Origin: Scenedesmus sp. ARA3
Taxonomy: Eukaryota; Chlorophyta; Chlorophyceae; Sphaeropleales; Scenedesmaceae
Assembly: GCA_004335835.1 (NCBI GenBank)
Contig: RWJK01001897.1
Coordinates: 29,806 to 93,805, forward strand
Direction of reading: 5' to 3'
DNA: 64,000 nt
Shown: piece after piece, positions 51,332 through 63,247 of the stretch
How the letters are laid out: every line of letters begins with the position of its first letter
Numbering within the stretch: the first letter of the stretch is position 1
Notes under the pieces: model-generated
Databases searched by the model: none
Seen by the model: only the letters and a program-made list of their open reading frames with translations
What the model was told of the DNA's origin: nothing
Position numbers and translations under genes: made by a program

Positions 51332-53095
51332 ATGGCTCCAGATCAAGAGGGCACGCCAATACAAGCTGGGAAACCCAAACACATCTCCCTGCACACAGCA
51401 TTGCTTTTAATCATATCGCAGCTCTGGCAATGGCATGTGCACACGTGCAACAGTGTGCAGCTGCGCTGCAGGTCCGCTGTCGATGCAAACAACACATGGG
51501 GCAATTTGAACAATGTCTAAATGTGTGTATGAGTTTGCTAAGCAGTATATGTGTGTGCAATGTATGTGGCAGTGTATGCAACAGCGCACACGTGCAGCTT
51601 CACATTGCGCCGCAAGGCGCCTCAGCATGCCTCCAAACCTGCACCCTGCTTTGATGGCAGCAGGAGAGCACTTCTTCTTGAAAGACCACGCTACTGCTTC
51701 ATAGTGCCTGGTACAAAGCGCCAGGCCAAAAAAGGGGAACAGCTGCAACAACTGCAATACAGGGCCCTCTTTCAGGGAACTGCAGCCGCCGCCAGGCCCA
51801 GCCTTGGTCACGCGTGTAATAATGTAATGCACAAACTGAAAGAGTATCCAGCATTGACCGGTCCGGGGCAACTCTGCAGTGTCAAAGGAGCTGCAACAAA
51901 ACGAAGCCTCTACGCAGCAGCTCTGGCCCGCAAGCACTGGTTTGCAGCCAACCCCAAAAGCGTACCTAGCATTAATGCCATGCAGAGCAGCTCTGTAGTG
52001 TATTTGTGCACAGTCCTTGCCAGCATTGTATATGCTATAGGGGCATGGCTGCAGCTGCCACTAAAAAAACGTCTTCAGGTGCAAACGGCAAGCATAACAG
52101 CCACATACAGGACAAATCACGAACTGAAGCTGGTCTATCAGGTACAGCTCTACCAAGCAGTACACAAGGTGTGCTAGGACCCAGCCTCACGGCAAAAAAA
52201 ATTGGTCAAAGAATCACTGACAGCCTGCTGGGTTGATGAGCAACAGCTGTGCACTGCAAAAATGGACGAAGGCAAGCAGAGCAATGGTGGCAGCTGTACA
52301 GCCGGTGAGGCAGCACAGGGCAGAAAGTAGTTGCCTGCTTGCCAGCCTGCCAAGAAGTGTAACCAGCACTGGACAAGACTATTCACGTGCAGGGAAAAAC
52401 ACACACAGGTTCCCGCCACAGCTGCCAAATGCTGCACTCAAAAAGGCCAGAGACGCAGGAGCTGCTGCATGCAAGTTTGTTCAGGAGAAGCCTAGGCAAC
52501 ACATCATGCAGAACACATGCAACTCACTGCTTTGCGTGCAACATCCACGATCACGCCGCTGAAACAGCACCTAGCGCGCGCTTTGAGAGGACGGTAATGT
52601 GGCTAATGCAAAGCCCACCCACCAAAGACAAGAACTTCAATGCATCCCTACGCAACAGCCAAATCCTGCTGTCACTGCTAGAGCCGCCACCACAGCAGCA
52701 GCACCAGTGCCACCCAGAGTAAAAAGTGCATACACCTGACTCCACGCTTCATGCTGCGATCTAATTTGGGTGCTCACAACACCGCTGGCAATGCAGCTGG
52801 TCAAATGCAATGAGCCAGCATCACTTGTGTCCGCCAGCGTTTGAACACAACAGTGCTTATGTGAATATATCTTCCTGCAGTGTAGCCAGTGATGCAACTG
52901 CGCCATGGTGGAACCCCTATAACCCTTGCACCTGTACACAGCCCTTTCAGCATCACAAGTGTGTGCCGCCATGCCCCAGCCTCCTCATCCAAACCTTCAG
53001 TGCATTGCGTAAATGCCAAGGCCCATAGGGACAGCATCCCAAGGCATGCATGCACTACATCACAGTAACTAACCTTTGTGCCAGGCTGCAGCACC

Positions 53096-55906
53096 TTACA
53101 GCAAGTGTGCAAGGGAGCGTGGCACAGCGGTGCAGCAGCTGCGATCCGACCTCCACTCATCCCACACCCCTTTGATGGATGCCACAGCATCATCTCCCGC
53201 CGTCGCCGCCGCCGCCGCCGCCGCCGCCGCAGCAGCAGCAGCAGCAGCAGCAGCTACACTAGGCAAAGCATGCACTTCTGCACCTGCAGCAGCTGCTGGA
53301 GGACTTGCTTCTGATGGTGCAGCAGCAGCAGCAGCAGCCGCAGCAGTAACAATCCCTGCTGTTTGCTGCTGCTGGCCTGTGCCCAGCCAGTCCATCATAG
53401 CTGGATCGTTGGCTGCTGCTGCTGCTGCTGCTGCTCCAAGGTCACCAACGGCAGCAGCATCTGCCGCAAAACAGCCTTCATTGCTCCAGGCAGCTGCTAC
53501 ATCATCATCACTGTCAAACACAGCACCCAGCAAGGTGTCCCAATCCATGCTGCTGTCAGTGTGGTCATTATCGGGCCCCTGGCTGCCGCTCACATTGTCT
53601 GCAGCAGGCCATCCCATGCTGCTGCTGATGTTGTCATGCTGCTGCTGGCCGCAGCCACTCTGGTCGAATGCAACTAACTCCTTGGCAAGATCACCCTGCT
53701 GCTGCTGCTGCTGCTGCTGCTGAGGGTCAGCTGCATCAGGGATCTTTGTAGGTTCATCTGGCCAGCCACTGTTGCTGGTGAGCAGCTGCGTGCTGGCGTT
53801 GCTGGTGCCCCAGTCATATGCAGCCAACCCTTGGTGCAGTGTTTGGTCCTGCTGCTGCTGCTGCTGCCGCTGCTGCCGGCCAGCAGCATCTGGGCTTGTC
53901 ACCCATCCCAAAGTGCTGCCAAGCTGGCTGCTGCTGCTGCCGCCACCACCCGCAACATCACACACCGCCAGCTGCAGCCTGTCCACAGTTACAGTGCCAA
54001 TGTGTTCGCAGGTGCCACTGTGCTCAGCAGTCAAGGAGCTATCAAAGGCTGTGGTGGCAGCTAACCCTGCTGCTGCTGCTGTTGATGCCTGCTGAAAGGC
54101 TGGCTTACACTGGCATGGAGCAGCTGCCATGCTGCCCCATACCGCCCCGCTGCTGTTGCAGCTGCCATGGCAAGCAGCTGCCTCAAACAGGCGGTGTGTG
54201 CTGACGCTGCTGCTGTTGCTGCAACAGCCTGATGCAGGGCCCATGTTTGCAGCATCTGCTGCTGGCTGCAGCTCACTCAGCTGCAGCGAGAGCTTGCACT
54301 GCTGCTGCTGCTGCTGCTGCTGCTGCGGCTGCTGCTTCTGCTGCTTCTGCTGCAGCAATGCTCTGTCGACCTGCTCAGGTGCGCTGAACTGACCACACAG
54401 AACGACCATCTGCTGGTGCTGTGGTGGCGGCTGTGGCGGCTGCTGCTGCTGCTGTGGCGGCTGCTGCTGGTGCTGCTGCTGCTGCTGCTGCTGCAGCAGG
54501 GCTGCCAGCTTGCGCTTGCCCAGCTGGATGCCCTTGCACCAGCTCAGCACGTCAATGCCTGCAGCCCTCAGCACGTCCTGATGAACCAAAGTTGCAACAG
54601 CAGCACCAGCAGCACAGGCGGCACAAGCAAGAGGATGTCATGAGTGGGCATGGGCATGCGCGAACATCACCATGCACCAAAATGGCCACTGGACTGCCCC
54701 AACAACGCTGCTGTGTCGGACAGTGCTGCTGTGCTGGCGCGGTGCTGGGGGTTCTGAAGCATGCTCGTAGCATGCTTGCAAAGAGTTCAAGATGGTGCCA
54801 GGACCCACACGTAACTATCCTATCTCAAAAGAGAACAAGCGCCAAGCTGAAGCACACAGGTGTGATTTGTGGAGGAAGTAAGCCTGCTTGCGCGTACCTC
54901 GTGGTGACGGATGAAGTGCTTCCTGCACAGCAGAAGGGCAGTAGACAGGTTCAGGCAGGCAGGCAGGCAGGCAGAACATTGCCAGTTGCGGAGTGGCTGG
55001 GGTCAAACCCAGCTGGTCTGTCTTGGTCAAACCTACTTGGTGTGGCCTGCTCAAACACGGCAGGCGTGGCTGGTCAGCTAGATCAAATGCAGCAGAAGCA
55101 TGTACTTATATATTATGGGCTGCAGCTGTTCGCAACCCACTGCAGATTGCCAGCTGCCAGCAACACAGCTGCATTGAACATCACTACAAACATTGGCACC
55201 AACCTGAGGCAGTCAGGGTGGTAGGCTGCATACGGGGTGACGTCCTTCAGGCACAGCTGGCAGTGAATGCACTTGTGATCAACAATGCGCCAGTGCTGAG
55301 TCACTGCCCCGCCAAACAGCGCTGCTGCGCGCTGCTGCATGTGCTGCAGCCGCAGCGCATGCTGCTGCGGGTCCAGGCAGCGGCCTGCGGCAACAGCAGC
55401 AGCAAGAGCAGCAGCAGGTTGCAGCAGGGAAGGTTGCAGTCATCACAGTGCAGCGGGATGGATGGGGTGACTGCATGTCTAAGGAGTGTGTTGCTGCCAT
55501 GGGCTGCAAGCGCAGCGCGTGCTGCTGCGGGTAGAGGCTGCGCCCTGCAGCAGATATTGGTTTAGCAGGATATTGTGGGCAGCACAGTGCAGCAAAGAAC
55601 TGGGATGCTGCAAATGAATCAGGAAAGGGGCGAATTGTGAAAAGAGCACGGCTGTGTGCCGCGTCAAAGGCCTGTCCAGTTTCTTGCTGCAGGCTGCAAT
55701 GCAGGACAATTTGCAGTTTGCAGGACAGGCTGGGTGCAGGCGCATCTAACATGCAGCAGCCATCAAACAACCAGCATGTCCTGCCACAACAACCAAATAT
55801 GTTGTTCCTGGGCCCTGCACGCATGCAGACATTATGCAGCACTGGCGCGGCAGCTATACTCACCGTCCGGCGCCCTGCTGCTGGTGCCGCATGCAGCTCT
55901 GGGCAG

Positions 55907-55951
<45 letters not shown>

Positions 55952-56143
55952 TGCTGCTTTGACACTTGGACTTCCCAGTAACACACCAGCGACACCTGCT
56001 GCTGCTGCTGCTGCTGCTGCTGTTCGTGGTGGTGGTAGCACAACTTGTGCTGGTGCTAGTGGCAGCTGCTGCATGGCGCCTGGCGTCCACAGCTGCTGCT
56101 GGCCGCCGCCAGCAGATTCCACAGCTTGCGAGGCAGTAGCTGG

Positions 56144-56178
<35 letters not shown>

Positions 56179-56632
56179 CAGACAGCCCAGTAGCCGCATA
56201 GCAGCCGGCCATACCCATGTGCACACCAGCATTCTGCCGCTGCCGCGGCTCTTGCTGCTGCAGCAGAGTGCCGCAGCTGTTGGTGCTGCTCAGTCGCGCT
56301 GTCCTGACAGGGCTGCTGCAGTTGGAGTAGCTCACTGCAGCGGCATTGTCAGCCACACCGGGTGCAGCGACAGACAGAGACGCGTGCCGCGATAGAACCA
56401 CGCCCACTTGCTGCTGCTGCGGCGGCGGCGACAGCGGCAGTGGCAGCGACGGCGCCTGCAGCTGCTGCAAGCAAGCTGCAGGCAACAACTGCAGCAGCAC
56501 CTGCTGGCCACCCACAGGCACAATCACAGGAATAAACTGTGCGCCAGGCATCAGCGCTGCATTTGCTGCATTTGCTGCTGGCGCGGCAGCTAGTGGCAGG
56601 CCCTGACCAGTACCCGCAGATGGAGGCAGTGC

Positions 56633-56704
<72 letters not shown>

Positions 56705-57328
56705 CTGCTGTTGGTGCTGTTTGGTGCCACTTGGCTGGAGTGTCTGCAGTGGTGCAACCGGCGTCCCTTGCTGTTGCAGCTGCTGCTGGTGTTGCTGCTG
56801 CGGCAGCTGTGCTGCTACCTGGCCCTTTGGAGGCTCGTGTTGCTTGGCTGGCTGTACTACTGCCTGGTCCTGCTTGTGATCCTGCTCCTTGCTGCTGGTA
56901 ACTTGTGACACATCTTCTTCTGCTGCCTGGCCCTTTGGAGGCTCGTGTTGCTGGGATGGCTGCACTACTGCCTGGTCCTTCTGTTGATCATGCTCCTTGC
57001 TGCTTGTATCTTGTGCCTCACCGTCTGCGGCATCCTGCTGCTGCACTGCCGCCAAGTAATTTGACAGAGTCCAGGGTGGAGGACCCTGGATGGGGTACAG
57101 CAGCAGCTGACAGGCTTCTGCTGCTGCATCACCGCCCAGCTGCTGCTGCTGTTCATCAAAGTAGCTGAAGGCTTCATTTAGCGCCTCGTCGGACAGGATA
57201 GGCACCTGGTGCCCAAAACTGCAGGTGTGCAAGGATACGAACAGGTCAGGCGAGCGTTGCATAATCCACTGCGTGAGGTACACCAGGATTGCCAGAAAAT
57301 CATTTGGTTTAACCTGACAGAAAAGCAT
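53096..57328 (-). CDS. Gln-rich orphan with a Cys/His cluster, probable nuclear regulator
   Basis: Three exons join in phase to about 1038 residues: 57328-55864 from the first in-frame ATG, 55384-55204 and 54566-53096. Alternatively a spliced leader exon precedes an acceptor TGTCAG/GTT at 57314. The family is not recognised. The N-terminus (FLAILVYLTQWIMQRSPDLF, VSLHTCSFGHQVPILSDEALNEAF) is repeat-free and looks folded. A long poly-Gln and Ala region follows. The short middle exon encodes PDGRCLDPQQHALRLQHMQQ, then HWRIVDHKCIHCQLCLKDVT and AAYHPDCL. This gives CxxCxxC plus HPxC, a possible zinc site, running into AAGIDVLSWCKGIQLGKRKL. The C-terminal half is Gln/Asp/Trp-rich (MDWDTLLGAVFDSDDD), like an activation region. 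A transcriptional role is inferred only. The acceptor for the last exon (GCTGAG/GGC) is unusual but is the one that keeps frame. Confidence 0.5.
55490..55562 (-). repeat. Exon echo: 5' end of the Cys/His exon
   Basis: On the minus strand CTGCAG/GGCGCAGCCTCTACCCGCAG with CAGCACGCGCTGCG parallels 55390-55330. It reads GRSLYPQQHALRLQPM versus GRCLDPQQHALRLQHM in the real exon. It lies in the intron just upstream, with the acceptor preserved. Confidence 0.7.
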
Positions 57329-57655
57329 GAAACGAACTCAGCAGCAAGCTCGTCCGAATCACGCCTCCATTGCTGCGAAGCTGCATGTCTTGAGGCACCC
57401 GAGACGACCAGGCTGCCGTGCACTCACAACTGGTAAGCGAAGCACCACCAGCGACCTGAATCATCTTCTGAGCTGCTGACAGTGTTTTTGACCAGGGCAG
57501 CGAAAGCTGCAAGTGATGTCTGTGCGGATACACGCAAGCTCAAGGCGTTCCATGGCGGCCTTCTGCCCAGCACAAGCAGAGACAACTTGACTGACTCTAC
57601 AGAAGTATTAGCGTCTAAAACCATAACTCAGAACGTTGCTGATCATCAAGCAGAT

Positions 57656-57667
57656 CTTTTTATAAGG
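57656..57667 (-). promoter_or_regulatory. TATA-like box upstream of the Gln-rich orphan
   Basis: CCTTATAAAAAG on the minus strand, about 40 bp before an ATG at 57624 that opens a 66-codon frame (MVLDANTSVESVKLSL...). That frame is probably the true first exon of the 53096-57328 gene, but I found no donor in the right phase. Confidence 0.4.
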
Positions 57668-58357
57668 CACGTCAAGTACTCAGCATACGTCACAGCGCTG
57701 GAGCATCCGTGGGTTGCTTGTTTTAGTTATTAACATAAACGAGGCTCATCATGCACGTGATCAATGGTCGAGCGCCGCTCCAAGGTGGGGGCCCTCTTGC
57801 GTTCCAATTGTAACACAAACTGCTCGAACCCTGCCGAGGCGGTGTTCCTCTCAGATTAAGGCACAACTTAACAACGCAAATATTCAGCGACCGATCAAAC
57901 TATTGACTGCAGCGAACCCACGCCCTGCTGCTGCACACCTGTGGTGTCACCAGCAATCATGCAATGACCTTGACTGTCGCCACGCCAGCATAGCAGCATA
58001 CAGACAGCGCACCACTGTATGCGAAACAAACCAAAATAAAATTCACGCTTCACACAACAGTTACACCGTACGCAGCAATGGCATAGCAACATCCAGCTTG
58101 CAGATCAGCTGCAGCCAGAACTAGCCAGCTAAAATTCATTTTGGCGCAAATAAACCAGCACTGAGTTGCACGTGCTGCCAGAGCATCACCACAGTATGGC
58201 TGGCACACTGCCTGCATTTTGATCTGTGCTGTGCAGCACATGTCTCCTTTTACACACTGACCCAACAGCATCGGGCCCAAACTGCTGCGGCAGCAAGCAC
58301 ACTGCACCACGTGGTGCACGCCCTCTCTCACTTCTTGGCAAAAAAAACCCTATGCCA
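57668..58357. other. Intergenic, upstream of the Gln-rich orphan
   Basis: No gene was recognised. It is lower in CAG repeats and more AT-rich than the surrounding genes. Confidence 0.4.
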
Positions 58358-59177
58358 TCATGCATGCAATTCACCGCTACGGTAGCTGGTGGTATCAAAC
58401 ATAACTGTTAGTGCCACAGCCATCCGCATTGTAAACTCGAAAGCGCAAGGTGCTGCCAGCAGCAGTGTGGCGAAGGCGAAGCTGCCGATGTGCCACAGCA
58501 CAGTGTGCCGCAGCAGCAGCGCCAAGCTGGCAGCACCAGACACAGCTGCCAGGCACATGCATTCAAATGGAGAAAATCATAAGCATCAAGCAGCTGTACA
58601 CAGCGCCTTTGCCAGCAAAATCAGGCTGCCGGTGTATGCCGCAGCAGCAGCGCCAAGCTGCCAGCTGTCACACAGTGTGCTGTCTCGTGTTTGCAGTGCC
58701 TGGCACATGTCTCATATGCTGAAGTCGTACGCATCAGGCAGCGCCCTTGCAAGCGAGTTGAGACTGCCGCTGCACGCACCCTGATAGAATTGTGAGGCCA
58801 GGGGGCAGCTCCATCCTCACCACACATCCATTGCACTCACTGCTGCTAAGCTATCATCATACTGCGTACTACAACCAGCTGGAGTGCGCCAACAACCAAC
58901 CAATCATCATGCCACCAAACAAGCACGGAATCAACATGTCTCATATGTCTCATATGCTGAAGTCGTACGCATCAGGCAGCGCCCTTGCAAGCGAATTGAG
59001 GCTGCCACTGTGTGCGCCTCTGTAAAACTGGGAAGCCAGCGGAGTGAAGCCATCAGCCGCTCCATGCGTGCAGATGCAGCGCATTGGCCCAAATGCAGCA
59101 AGCTGCTGCACTACCGCAATAGCGGCGTAGTCGCTGCTGTCAGCAGTGCCCGGGTACCTGCAGCAGCGACAACGCAC
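58358..59177 (-). other. Unresolved coding-like locus: membrane-protein tail, partly duplicated
   Basis: Minus-strand open segments look coding but I could not splice them. 59155-58950 (after CTGCAG/G) reads [20 protein letters not shown] and ends LNSLARALPDAYDFSI-stop. 58558-58358 reads SLALLLRHTVLWHIGSFAFA and then TLLLAAPCAFEF, membrane-like. A copy of the DAYDFSI end sits at 58800-58711 and a copy of the SLALLLRH start at 58660-58630. These could be 3' exons of the cystinosin locus in another phase, or the end of a separate gene. Confidence 0.3.
58708..58800 (-). repeat. Echo of the DAYDFSI exon end
   Basis: Resembles 59030-58940, including the stop and following bases. Both copies keep the frame LASQFY(R/Q)GA then SGSLNSLARALPDAYDFSI. 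Confidence 0.75.
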
Positions 59178-60928
59178 AGCAGCTCAAGCGTGTGCAACCA
59201 TTCAAGTGACAGCACAGCAGGTTCCGTTGTGTCATAGCTAGGTTTGCTGTCAGGTCGTCTGCAGGACTGAATCAAGTGGCTGCAATGCCCCTGGTGGGAT
59301 GGACGGCATGTAAAGTAAAGCTTGCTGCACGCATAAGGTGTGGTTGTGATCATAAGGTAGCTGCCAGCCCTACTCAAAGCATGTGTCAAGGCATCATAGA
59401 TGGATACACAGCGTGTGCAGCATAACAGTGCAGTGATGTGCAAGTACACGCACCTGCAGCGCGGGCAGGGGCACGGGCAGTGTAGCACCCCGCACGCCTT
59501 ATACCCCATCGCGAGCTCCCCAAACCACGCTGCTTCAACCCGTGCAGGCGTGGTTGCAGGGCTACCTTTGTACACCAAGTGCTGCAGCAGGAAGACGCAG
59601 TCAAATCCTATGGATGTCAGGCCCAGGCCGAGCTTGACTGGGTTGCCGGTGATCAGGGACCACTCGTCCAAGGTTAGGCAGGACAGCAGCAGCTGGCCAA
59701 TGGAGAGGATGCCACCTCCGAGGTCTAGGAGGACGTTGTCGAGGGACCAGCCGGCGGTGGAGCGGCGCGCAGCATTCATCTGCACCTGCAGGATGCATAC
59801 AGTGTGTGCAGCACGCACAATAAGGCAGGCGCCAGGCAGGTGGATTGGCTAGCTGACACAGCATGTGACGACCGCAACGTCGAGCAGCGTTGCTCAAGCC
59901 ACCTCGCAACGCATGGCTCGGCAGCAAGCAGCAAATAACCTTTGGCAAGATCAGCTGGCAAATTGATAGGATGCCTCCTCCAAGGTCTAGGAGGACGTTG
60001 TCGAGGGACCAGCCTGCGGTGGAGCGCCGCGCAGCATTCATATGCACCTGCAGGATGCATACAGTGTGTGTAGCACGCACGGGGAGGCAGGCGGCAGGGC
60101 TAGCTGACACAGCATTCGACGACCGCACCGTCGAGCAGCGTTGCTCAAGCCACCTCGCAACGCATGGCTCGGCAGCAAGCAGCACATAACTTTTGGCAAG
60201 GATCAGCTGGCAAATTGATAGGATGCCTCCTCCAAGGTCTAGCAGCGCGTTGTTGAGGGACCAGCCTGCAGTGGAGCTGCGCGCAGCATTCATCTGCACG
60301 TGCGATGTGTTGTAGCAGTTGTGGAGGCAGCACAGCAAGTAGGGAAGAACAAATATGTCAAGAAACTAATCTGACAGCGTTTGGTTCAGCTGATGTGCCG
60401 CCTTGTTGTGTTCGCACGGACTGACGTCAAGACACGCCAAATCACGTTTCTGTGCAGCAGGCAGCAAAAGACTATTTGCTGGTAGCAGTCACGGCTGTCA
60501 GCAGCCTCAGCATTGCTGCTGTACAGAGAGTCACTGGCGCATGGGTCACATACAGCTGTACAAATACTTGCTCTGAATATACCTCACCTGCGGCACAAAC
60601 TTGATGAGCGTCACACCCATCTTGACATAGCTGCAGTAACATGCCAGATCCAGCCACGTCAATCGATACTCTGGCCCCTCCCCATGCAGCTGCATGTGCA
60701 GCGCTGCAGCAGCAGCAGCGCCCAGCGGCAGCCCTAGCCCCAACCAGGTGCCAAAATGCACACGCTGCGAGCCGCGCTGGTAGCAGCTGCACTGCAGTGC
60801 CATCAGCAGGGACAGCATGAAAGCGTGCACTGCAAAGAAGACGTCGTTGAGCTCTACTGGTGCGCCTGTGCCCTGCCCGAAGCGAGCTGCGTACTCCTGC
60901 TTGACCTGCGCGTGTCAAGATGAAGCAT

Positions 60929-60967
<39 letters not shown>

Positions 60968-61690
60968 CAGCAGCAGCATCAGCATCAGCAGGAGCAGCAG
61001 CAGCATCAGCATCAGCATCAGCAGCAGCAGCAGCAGCAGCGGCAGCAGCGATATGGGATGCCAGTGCATAATGCAGCATGTGCTGAAGCAGCCTGGCGTG
61101 CACCCGCATGGACAGCTGCCGTCAGTCAGCACTCCACACCTGTTATAATTTAGCAGGCTTATCATGCATTAATGTGTCACAACGTTATTTTGCAGTCCCA
61201 CCTGAGGCGCAAATGCCAGAGCTAGGTTGAAAATGGTGTAGCATCCAAAGCCTGCAGCAAGCGTGGCACCAACTGAGGAAAGTCAGTACGGTCGCCATCG
61301 AGCAGGGTGGCACAGCTCATGGATCTACCAGCCTCAGGCTATCGGGCAGCAGTGCTGCGTACTGCATGTTGCTCCCTGCTGCTGATGGCTGCTCTACACC
61401 AATCTGCCGTGGCTGCCACATTCATTGCCAGGGACTCCAGCTACAGCCCCTCAACCTTGACCTCAAAACTCATTGAAACATTGCCGGACATGCTGTGTCA
61501 CATCAAGATAGTGAAGGTTGAAAGGCGCATTCCACACCTGCCACATTCATTGCCAGGAAGTCCAGTGATAGCCCCTCCACCGATTGCCGCCGGCAGTTGC
61601 TGAGCAGCTGCGGGTAGAAGGACACACTCCACAGCAGAAAGTAAGTCCAGCCCACCTGGCACAGCAGCAGCAGCAGCAGCAGCGGTTGCA

Positions 61691-61730
<40 letters not shown>

Positions 61731-62391
61731 GTGGGACAGCAGCTGCGGGTAGAAGGACACGCTCCACAGCAGAAAGTACGTCCAGCCCACCTACAGCAGC
61801 AGCAGCAGCAGCAGCAGCAGCTGTCCTGCTTGGCAAACGTCACAGTTGCCACTTGCAAAATGTGGCTGCATGTTACAGTGCTGTGCCACAGCATTGCAAG
61901 AGGCAGAACAGTTTGAGGTGTGATGCAGGTAGCACCGCTCAGTGCTCGTGACGTTGCTAAGTCAGCAAACAGCGGCCCAGCCAGGGAGATAGATAGAGGG
62001 GTTACACGGTGTGTTCATGCGGCATGCGCCACCACAGACACCTGGTAAGATAGGAAGCTGCAAGCAGCTCAGCTCAGGCTGTCACTCTGAGGTTTTACCC
62101 AGCCAGGGACTGTTAACGTTCCCAAACCAGCTGCTGCTGCGGTGGCTATTGCAGTGAACCCACCAGTGATGAGAGCTTATCGTACGGTGGTGGCAGCTCC
62201 GACCCAACAGGTGCCACATACGACAGCAGCACCGCCACTGCTGTTATCTTTGTCAGCACACCAAGTCTGTGGCACAGCTGCCGCAGCAAGCCAGGCTGTG
62301 GGAAGCGCTCAACCACCACCATAGGGCCCACTGGACTGTCATATCCTGATAACACTTCATATCTTGCGCCAGTATCTGCTGCTGGCGCCAT
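59111..62391 (-). CDS. CTNS: Cystinosin homologue (lysosomal/vacuolar cystine-proton symporter)
   Basis: Exons 62391-62164, 61655-61538, 61251-61202, 60905-60588 and 59785 onward join in phase. The seven-helix PQ-loop family is clear. PQ loop 1 reads [20 protein letters not shown], then [20 protein letters not shown]. Next are [20 protein letters not shown] and [16 protein letters not shown] loop 2 reads [20 protein letters not shown], then DLGGG, and the end reads [20 protein letters not shown] with LQHLVYKG. This follows human cystinosin block by block (WSISFYPQ, VLLDFTGG, FGLGVFS.VFD). The Asp in NVLLD corresponds to a proton-coupling residue of the family. If the last exon is unspliced to the stop at 59111 the protein has 462 residues. 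If a 408-bp in-frame intron (59565-59158) is removed it has 326, closer to the family norm. It exports cystine from acidic vacuoles. Confidence 0.85.
59940..60299 (-). repeat. Two tandem echoes of the cystinosin PQ-loop-2 exon
   Basis: Copies begin at 60299 and 60047, before the true exon at 59785 (spacing 252 and 262 bp). Each encodes MNAAR(S/R)[17 protein letters not shown], then departs into shared sequence ([18 protein letters not shown]). The copy at 60047 keeps the CCTGCAG acceptor; the one at 60299 has lost it. One reading frame stays open through all three. Confidence 0.85.
61390..61456 (-). repeat. Echo: 3' end of cystinosin exon 2
   Basis: On the minus strand GAGGGGCTGTAGCTGGAGTC with CCTGGCAATGAATGTGGCAG repeats 61580-61538, with TAG replacing TCA. 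It lies in the following intron. Confidence 0.75.
61728..61808 (-). repeat. Echo: 5' end of cystinosin exon 2 plus acceptor
   Basis: GTAG/GTGGGCTGGACGTACTTTCT through TACCCGCAGCTGCT repeats the true exon start at 61655, in the preceding intron. Both sit beside CAG runs. Confidence 0.85.
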
Positions 62392-63247
62392 GGACTGCTG
62401 CAGGTGCTACTGCCGAGCCAAAGCCGCAGCAGCTGCTGCGGCTGGTGCAGCTAAGGGAAAGATGCTGAGACTGCCCTGGGAGCGACAGCAACTCCTAAAA
62501 GTGTAAGCTATGGCTACCTGGTGCTGCATTTGCACTTTTCAGGCCAACCTGGCTTGCTGATGTGGTGCAATTGGACATCAAAGCTGCTGAGTTACTGGCA
62601 GTTGGCTGATGCTGTTTCAAGTAAAGAGGCTTGCTCATGTGCGGAAATGTCGCTCGAGTTGGGTTTTGATGGACAACCACGCGGGCAGCTGACTTGCGTG
62701 CATCAACACGTGTACATCGACACTGTGCAGCAGTATGGCAGTTTTGACGGCAGAAGTCAACGCGGTGTATCCTGGCAGCGATCCAACTTCAGTTCCAAGA
62801 CTTGCAGACAATAAAAATGTAGTTAGCGGCTTGACACCACCCGGAAACGCCTTGTCATCAAACGTGGATTCTTGTTACACTTCTGCTTTCGAAAGCCGCT
62901 GGGCGTCCCAGATCACGCAATCAGTGGGCGTGCCAATCATTGGACAGCATAAAAGTATAAACTATAAGTAAGAGCATGCTTATATATGCGTTCTACCAAC
63001 CCGCCACAGGCATAAGCATGCAGTTGTCTCGACGCACACCTGCCCAGTGCATGTTCCACCCTGATTAATGCCGATAACACCAGAGGTACCACTGTCAGAT
63101 TCAACGAGATCACTCGGAACTCATCCGCACAGGCTGTCAGCCTTTTCCCAGTCGGCACTGCTGACCAGTACACGTGCGAGACAGAATTTATAAAGCAGCA
63201 AGCAGACGGCACTGCTGCCCTTAATAGCACCGCCCGGGGTGTCGAGA
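62392..63247. other. Intergenic between divergent cystinosin and secreted-protein genes
   Basis: Plus-strand ORFs 62521-62814 and 62735-62971 are not repeat-driven (for example MSLELGFDGQPRGQLTCVH), but they overlap each other and have no known family. No gene is called. Confidence 0.3.

Larger units (their letters stand above)
48381..53095. other. Gene-poor region with a tandem array
   Basis: Contains the tandem array of about 290 bp units at 49110-49960 and a perfect small hairpin at 51305-51331. ORFs up to about 260 codons occur, but they are low-complexity or Cys/His-rich with no conserved features; they may be decayed genes or elements. Nothing else can be supported. Confidence 0.45.

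Noticed and set aside
51407..52562. ORFs of 100-208 codons on both strands
   Set aside because: They overlap one another, have Cys/His-rich or basic unordered composition, show no family features and no convincing splice partners.
55832..57328. Single-exon protein ending at 55832
   Set aside because: The frame runs past a good donor at 55863 and its last codons are intron. Splicing to 55384 continues the sequence sensibly.
59601..60338. Separate 245-codon membrane protein
   Set aside because: It is built of cystinosin exon 59785 and its two upstream echoes read without splicing. The intervening sequence is shared intron, not a new domain.
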